From positions 1 through 11,112 of the forward strand of contig CABVRQ010000108.1 of NCBI GenBank assembly GCA_902500695.1: a stretch of 11,112 nt of DNA. Reading direction: 5' to 3'. Each line of letters begins with the position of its first letter. The stretch's first letter is position 1. The position numbers and the translations under genes were made by a program. This document shows, one piece after another, positions 7,888-11,112 of this stretch. The stretch comes from an uncultured Nitrospira sp. GTDB lineage: Bacteria; Nitrospirota; Nitrospiria; Nitrospirales; UBA8639. The notes beneath the pieces were generated by a model. It was given only the letters and a program-made list of their open reading frames with translations. It did not search any database and was not told the DNA's origin.

Positions 7888-8285
7888 CCACCGCCACAAT
7901 GCCCATGAGAGTTCTGATTGGAAAGGTGGGATTGGATGGCCACGACCGGGGCGTCAAACTTGTCGCGCGTGCCCTTCGAGATGCCGGAGTGGAAGTTATT
8001 TATACCGGGCTGCACCAGACGCCCGAACAGGTCGTCAATATCGCTATTCAAGAAGACGTGCAGGCGATCGGCCTGAGCATTCATTCCGGTGCCCATACCT
8101 ATCTGTTTCCACGCGTACTGGAATTACTGAAAGCACAGGATGCCGACGAAATCGTCGTTTTCGGGGGAGGCATTATTCCCACCGACGATGTTCATCAACT
8201 TCTCGAAACCGGTGTGCGGGCGCTGTTCTCTCCCGGCACCTCAATGTCACGCATTGTTGAGTTCGTGAAAGGACTGCCACGATGA
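7884..8285 (+). CDS. icmB: Acyl-CoA mutase small subunit, cobalamin-binding domain
   Basis: This 133-residue Rossmann-like B12-binding protein is the stand-alone small subunit that partners the large subunit at 5310. The cobalamin signature DxHxxG is present as GLDGHDRG (Asp18, His20, Gly23), where the His replaces the lower axial base of B12. The following YTGLHQTPEQVV and the glycine cluster FGGGIIP (93-99) are typical. The Ser of the SxL motif is kept (Ser65), but the Leu position is His67 (LSIHSGAH). Length fits the separate small subunits of isobutyryl-CoA and 2-hydroxyisobutyryl-CoA mutases. It overlaps the hydrolase upstream and the thiolase-fold gene downstream by ATGA junctions, implying coupled translation. 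The substrate is set by the large subunit, so the icm name follows from that inference. Confidence 0.9.
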   Translation: MTTATMPMRVLIGKVGLDGHDRGVKLVARALRDAGVEVIYTGLHQTPEQVVNIAIQEDVQAIGLSIHSGAHTYLFPRVLELLKAQDADEIVVFGGGIIPTDDVHQLLETGVRALFSPGTSMSRIVEFVKGLPR

Positions 8286-9565
8286 GACCGGTGTATATGA
8301 TCAGTGGCGGAATCACCAAGTTCGCCAAATCTCATCCGAATAAGGATTTTCGTTTTATGGTCAAAGAAGCCTATGACGCCGCACTGCAAGACGTGCCTGC
8401 GCTCTCAAAAGACATGATTGATGGAGCGGTCGGTTCCTATTTTTCAGATCATTTTACCCGACAGCTCAAAGCCGCCAGCATGGTACAGGATTATCTGGGC
8501 CTGTGCCCCAAACCTTCAAAACGGGTCGAGGGGGGTGGAGCCACGGGAGGCTTATGTTTTCAATCGGCCTGGGAGGCGATTGCATCCGGACGGATGCATT
8601 GCTGTGTGGCGTTCGGGTTTGAAACCATGTCACGGGTGACCACGTGGAAAGGGAATGAGTTTATTGCGCTGGCCTCCGATACCAACTTCGACTTTCCTGT
8701 TGGAGGGTTTTATACCGGGTACTATGCCATGATGGTCAGGCGGCATATGCACGAATTCGGGACCACGGTTGAACAGATGGCCATGGTCTCGGTCAAAAAT
8801 CATCTCAATGCCCTGTACAATCCTTATGCACAAAAAGCCAAGCGCCTCACCATTCAACAGGTCCGGGAATCACCCATGGTCGCGACTCCTCTGAGGATGG
8901 AGGACATTTGTGCCATGTCTGATGGTGCGGCTGTCTGCATTCTGGCCGATGAAACGATCGCGGCACGAGTCTGTGGCCGACCGGTGAAAATTACCGGAAT
9001 CGGGTCAGGATCCGACGCCATGCGCATGGCTGACCGTCCGCACGGAAGGGTCCCGCTTCTTCCGCATGAACGGGAATCCGATTATGTCCGACTCAAATAT
9101 CCGGGTGTGCATTCCTTCCGTGGCGGTCGCATGGCGGCAAAGCTCGCATACGAAATGGCGGGCATCCGGAATCCCCTCGAACAATTGAGCTTTGTTGAAC
9201 TTCACGATGCGTATACCTCTTCGGAAATCCAAACCTATGAAGATCTCGGCCTGTGCAAATATGGGGACGGTGGCAAATTTATCGAAAAAGGCATGTCCTT
9301 CATGCCGGGGATTGATTATGGCCTGTTGTTACCGCAACAAGGACGACTCCCCGTCAATCCTTCAGGAGGGTTGTTGGCATGCGGGCATCCTGTGGGAGCC
9401 ACGGGCCTCATGCAAGCTGTCTTTGCCTTTTGGCAACTTCAAGGCACTGTCCAAAAGCATTTAGGGAGTCCGATGTTGCAAATCCGCAATCCTCGTCGGG
9501 GACTCATCCATAGTCATGCGGGAACAGGGACCTACATCACCGTTTCGATCTTGGAGAGGACGTAA
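8282..9565 (+). CDS. SCP-x/lipid-transfer type thiolase-fold protein lacking the catalytic cysteine
   Basis: This 427-residue protein has the thiolase fold of the SCP-x/lipid-transfer group. Family motifs include ELHDAYTSSE (His308 and Tyr311), LLACGHPVGATG (His369) and AMSDGAA. The block normally holding the acyl-accepting Cys (xxCASGG or similar) reads VEGGGATGG here, so the Cys is replaced by Gly86. The surrounding reading frame is intact and a Cys at 92 is out of position. The canonical C-terminal Cys loop is also absent (HSHAGTG). It therefore probably does not perform a standard Claisen thiolysis. DUF35-associated relatives include real thiolases and the Ltp2 retro-aldolases of steroid side-chain degradation, which also work without that Cys. 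An acyl-CoA aldolase/lyase or a non-catalytic subunit are alternatives. It lies directly after the mutase small subunit (ATGA) and before its likely partner at 9573. Confidence 0.85.
   Translation: MRPVYMISGGITKFAKSHPNKDFRFMVKEAYDAALQDVPALSKDMIDGAVGSYFSDHFTRQLKAASMVQDYLGLCPKPSKRVEGGGATGGLCFQSAWEAIASGRMHCCVAFGFETMSRVTTWKGNEFIALASDTNFDFPVGGFYTGYYAMMVRRHMHEFGTTVEQMAMVSVKNHLNALYNPYAQKAKRLTIQQVRESPMVATPLRMEDICAMSDGAAVCILADETIAARVCGRPVKITGIGSGSDAMRMADRPHGRVPLLPHERESDYVRLKYPGVHSFRGGRMAAKLAYEMAGIRNPLEQLSFVELHDAYTSSEIQTYEDLGLCKYGDGGKFIEKGMSFMPGIDYGLLLPQQGRLPVNPSGGLLACGHPVGATGLMQAVFAFWQLQGTVQKHLGSPMLQIRNPRRGLIHSHAGTGTYITVSILERT
9553..9560 (+). promoter_or_regulatory. Ribosome-binding site for the DUF35 gene
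   Basis: GGAGAGGA lies twelve bases before the ATG at 9573, across the end of the thiolase-fold gene. It supports 9573 over the in-frame ATG at 9516, which is buried in the preceding gene and would add 19 non-family residues. Confidence 0.55.
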
Positions 9566-9572
9566 CCACACC

Positions 9573-10070
9573 ATGAAAGACACCGACACAGCAGAAGAAA
9601 CCTCCCCGGAACCTAAAGGGGTGAATCTCTTCGGAGTCGATCCGTTAATTATCCAGGATCATTACGAGATCGATTACCGTCACAGTTATGCGCAGGATTC
9701 CCCCTTCTTTGTGGGATTGAGTAAAGGCGATCTTTTGGGATCACGGTGTACGGGGTGTCAGTATATGTACGCCACACCCCGATCTCACTGCATGGAATGC
9801 GGGGCCACCACCACATGGGAAAAACTCCCTCTTATCGGACGGGTCCATACCTTTACGGTCTGTTATTACGGCGGAGAAAGTTTTCTCAAAGAAACCCCGT
9901 TTATCTTAGTTCTGGTGGAATTTCAAAATGTGAATACCCTCTTTCTATCCCGGCTCAAAAGCATCGCACCGGAAGAGGTTCACATTGGGCTACCGATCCG
10001 TCCGCGATTCACAAAGGCTCCAACATTTAGGGTAACCGATGTCTGGTTCGAACCCATGGGCTCCACGTAA
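9573..10070 (+). CDS. Zinc-ribbon/OB-fold acyl-CoA-associated protein (DUF35)
   Basis: This 165-residue protein has a rubredoxin-like zinc ribbon with four cysteines, C-x2-C-x10-C-x2-C (Cys59, Cys62, Cys73, Cys76), followed by a beta-rich OB-fold (GRVHTFTVCYY to GLPIRPRF, about residues 89-152). The N-terminal helix-forming stretch (about 27-55) is usual for the family. DUF35 proteins are not enzymes by themselves; they form complexes with thiolase-fold partners, as in archaeal thiolase/HMG-CoA synthase complexes and in Ltp2-type aldolases, where they help bind or channel CoA esters. The gene follows its expected partner by 7 bp. The start is chosen from the ribosome-binding site at 9553-9560. 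Its end overlaps the next gene by 32 bp. Confidence 0.88.
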   Translation: MKDTDTAEETSPEPKGVNLFGVDPLIIQDHYEIDYRHSYAQDSPFFVGLSKGDLLGSRCTGCQYMYATPRSHCMECGATTTWEKLPLIGRVHTFTVCYYGGESFLKETPFILVLVEFQNVNTLFLSRLKSIAPEEVHIGLPIRPRFTKAPTFRVTDVWFEPMGST

Positions 10071-10815
10071 ATTCCCCACGATTCCTCCTTTACTCGAGGA
10101 AGTCCGGGCCGGAAACACCAGGGCAATTTCGCGTGCCATCACCTTATTGGAATCCGATGGACCTGGGAGAAGGGCTATTCTGGAGACGCTTGGACCCATC
10201 TCCGATCATGCGTACATCATCGGGGTCACCGGATATCCCGGCGCGGGGAAAAGCACCGTGATCGACCAATTGATTACGGCGTACCGGTCCCAAGGAAAAT
10301 CGGTCGCGGTTCTGGCCGTGGATATCAGCAGCTCCTTAACCGGCGGAGCCATTCTGGGAGACCGGATCCGCATGCAGAACCATTTTTTGGACAAAGAGGT
10401 TTATATTCGGAGCATGGGTACGAGGGGGCACCAAGGCGGACTGGCCAAGGCTACGAAGGACGCGATCCACGTGCTCGATGCAGCCGGGTTTAATATCATT
10501 TTGATTGAAACGATTGGCATGGGCCAGGAGGAGGGAGAGATCGTACAAATAGCGCCGACGGTTGTAGTGGTCGTCGCCACAGGTCTTGGCGATGAGGTGC
10601 AGGCCATGAAGGCCGGAATTCTGGAGGTCGCCCATATCGTGGTGGTTAATAAGGCGGATCATAACGGTGCCCACGAAACACTTCAGTCCTTGCGCGAATG
10701 GATTCCAACCATTTTGCTCGTGACCGCCACGACAGGAGAAGGCATTCAATCATTGGTAGAGGCCATCACTGTCCACCAACAGTCTCTTGAAGTTGAGGCT
10801 CCTGTTTCCGGATGA
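10039..10815 (+). CDS. meaB: MeaB/ArgK-family GTPase, acyl-CoA mutase chaperone
   Basis: This 258-residue P-loop G3E GTPase would protect the B12 mutase from inactivation and gate cofactor loading. Visible motifs are Walker A GVTGYPGAGKST (62-73), TGGAILGDRIRM (101-112), SMGTRGHQGGLAKAT (125-139), IETIGMGQEEGE (156-167), GLGDEVQAMKAGI (182-194) and the base-specificity motif NKAD (204-207). A stop (TAA, 10033-10035) lies just upstream in frame and no later start precedes the core, so the ATG at 10039 is required despite the 32-bp overlap with the DUF35 gene. AGGG at 10029-10032 is a modest ribosome-binding site. The protein is shorter than typical MeaB (about 310-330 residues): it stops after GEGIQSLVEAI and lacks most of the C-terminal dimerisation arm. 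The usual DPSSP segment reads DISSS. It likely serves the mutase in the same operon. Confidence 0.88.
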   Translation: MSGSNPWAPRKFPTIPPLLEEVRAGNTRAISRAITLLESDGPGRRAILETLGPISDHAYIIGVTGYPGAGKSTVIDQLITAYRSQGKSVAVLAVDISSSLTGGAILGDRIRMQNHFLDKEVYIRSMGTRGHQGGLAKATKDAIHVLDAAGFNIILIETIGMGQEEGEIVQIAPTVVVVVATGLGDEVQAMKAGILEVAHIVVVNKADHNGAHETLQSLREWIPTILLVTATTGEGIQSLVEAITVHQQSLEVEAPVSG

Positions 10816-10818
10816 ACT

Positions 10819-10826
10819 AAAAGGCG
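10819..10826 (+). promoter_or_regulatory. Ribosome-binding site for the dioxygenase-like gene
   Basis: AAAAGGCG ends four bases before the ATG at 10831, in the 15-bp gap after meaB. The short gap and lack of a terminator suggest the last gene is still in the same transcript. Confidence 0.5.
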
Positions 10827-10830
10827 AACT

Positions 10831-11112
10831 ATGCAACCTGCACCGCTTCAACAACGTACGTTAACAAAATTTGAGATGTCCGAAAATCGCGGGTTTTTGC
10901 CCGTCCCGGACCCTCTCACTTCCTGTTCTCTCTTCCCTCATTTGGAATCGCTCGGCCATCAGCTTCCAAAACTGCTGGCTGCCCGGCAACTCCGGAACTA
11001 CATCAACGACCTGCAAGTCATCATTCCCAAAAAAGAAGAGGAATGCAGCCTCGAAGCCTATCGATACGCCAATCGAATCCTCTCATTTGTGGCTCATGGC
11101 TACATCTGGGAA
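10831..11112 (+). CDS. Indoleamine 2,3-dioxygenase-like protein, N-terminal part (cut by window end)
   Basis: An open frame of 94 codons runs from ATG 10831 to the window edge without a stop. Its pattern matches the small N-terminal domain of indoleamine 2,3-dioxygenases. FEMSENRGFLPVPDPL (residues 14-29) corresponds to the family's YxIxxxxGFxLPxPxxxLP start. LPKLLAARQLRNYINDL (46-62) corresponds to the LPxLIxxGQLRxxVxxL helix. ILSFVAHGYIWE (83-94) corresponds to the helix ending in xxAYVW in human IDO1. These heme enzymes open the indole ring of tryptophan to N-formylkynurenine. The heme-binding His and the rest of the large domain are outside the window, so activity cannot be judged. No link between tryptophan breakdown and the upstream acyl-CoA genes is obvious. 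Confidence 0.65.
   Translation, partial: MQPAPLQQRTLTKFEMSENRGFLPVPDPLTSCSLFPHLESLGHQLPKLLAARQLRNYINDLQVIIPKKEEECSLEAYRYANRILSFVAHGYIWE

Noticed and set aside
8282..8600. Frameshift or sequencing error as cause of the missing thiolase Cys
   Set aside because: The frame is continuous, flanking residues (RVEGGGATGGL) fit the family without a shift, and the rest of the protein is well conserved.

Overview
The window is a densely packed run of eleven genes, all on the + strand, with gaps of at most about 55 bp. Several genes share 4-bp ATGA stop/start overlaps, and no terminator or opposing gene is visible, so it reads as one operon or a large part of one. Its promoter would lie upstream of base 1. 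Strong AGGAG-type ribosome-binding sites and moderately high GC point to a bacterium. The proteins remind me of Nitrospirota, but that is an impression from memory and not evidence.

Bases 2-3181 encode a 2-oxoacid dehydrogenase complex: E1 alpha, E1 beta and a single-lipoyl E2, with no E3. Bases 3178-5289 encode a canonical acetyl-CoA acetyltransferase and a 3-hydroxyacyl-CoA dehydrogenase. Bases 5310-8285 hold the large and small subunits of a B12-dependent acyl-CoA mutase, separated by a metallo-beta-lactamase-fold hydrolase. Bases 8282-10070 encode a thiolase-fold (SCP-x type) protein and its zinc-ribbon/OB-fold (DUF35) partner. Bases 10039-10815 encode a MeaB-type GTPase chaperone for the mutase. 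The window ends inside the first 94 codons of an indoleamine 2,3-dioxygenase-like gene.

The main result concerns the mutase. Automatic annotation would probably call it methylmalonyl-CoA mutase, but the two residues that hold the malonyl carboxylate in that enzyme (Tyr89 and Arg207 of the Propionibacterium protein) are Phe85 and Gln203 here. That pair is the isobutyryl-CoA mutase (ICM) signature. With the oxoacid dehydrogenase, hydroxyacyl-CoA dehydrogenase and thiolase, this suggests a route from a branched 2-oxoacid (for example 2-oxoisovalerate from valine) to isobutyryl-CoA, then n-butyryl-CoA, crotonyl-CoA, 3-hydroxybutyryl-CoA, acetoacetyl-CoA and acetyl-CoA. It would bypass the usual valine route through methylmalonate semialdehyde. 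The acyl-CoA dehydrogenase, enoyl-CoA hydratase and E3 would have to be encoded elsewhere.

A second notable point is that the SCP-x type protein has Gly where thiolases carry the nucleophilic Cys, although it keeps the other family motifs and its DUF35 partner. It is therefore probably not a thiolase and may be a C-C lyase/aldolase or another acyl-CoA enzyme. The embedded hydrolase, the shortened MeaB and the dioxygenase-like gene have no assigned role in the proposed pathway.
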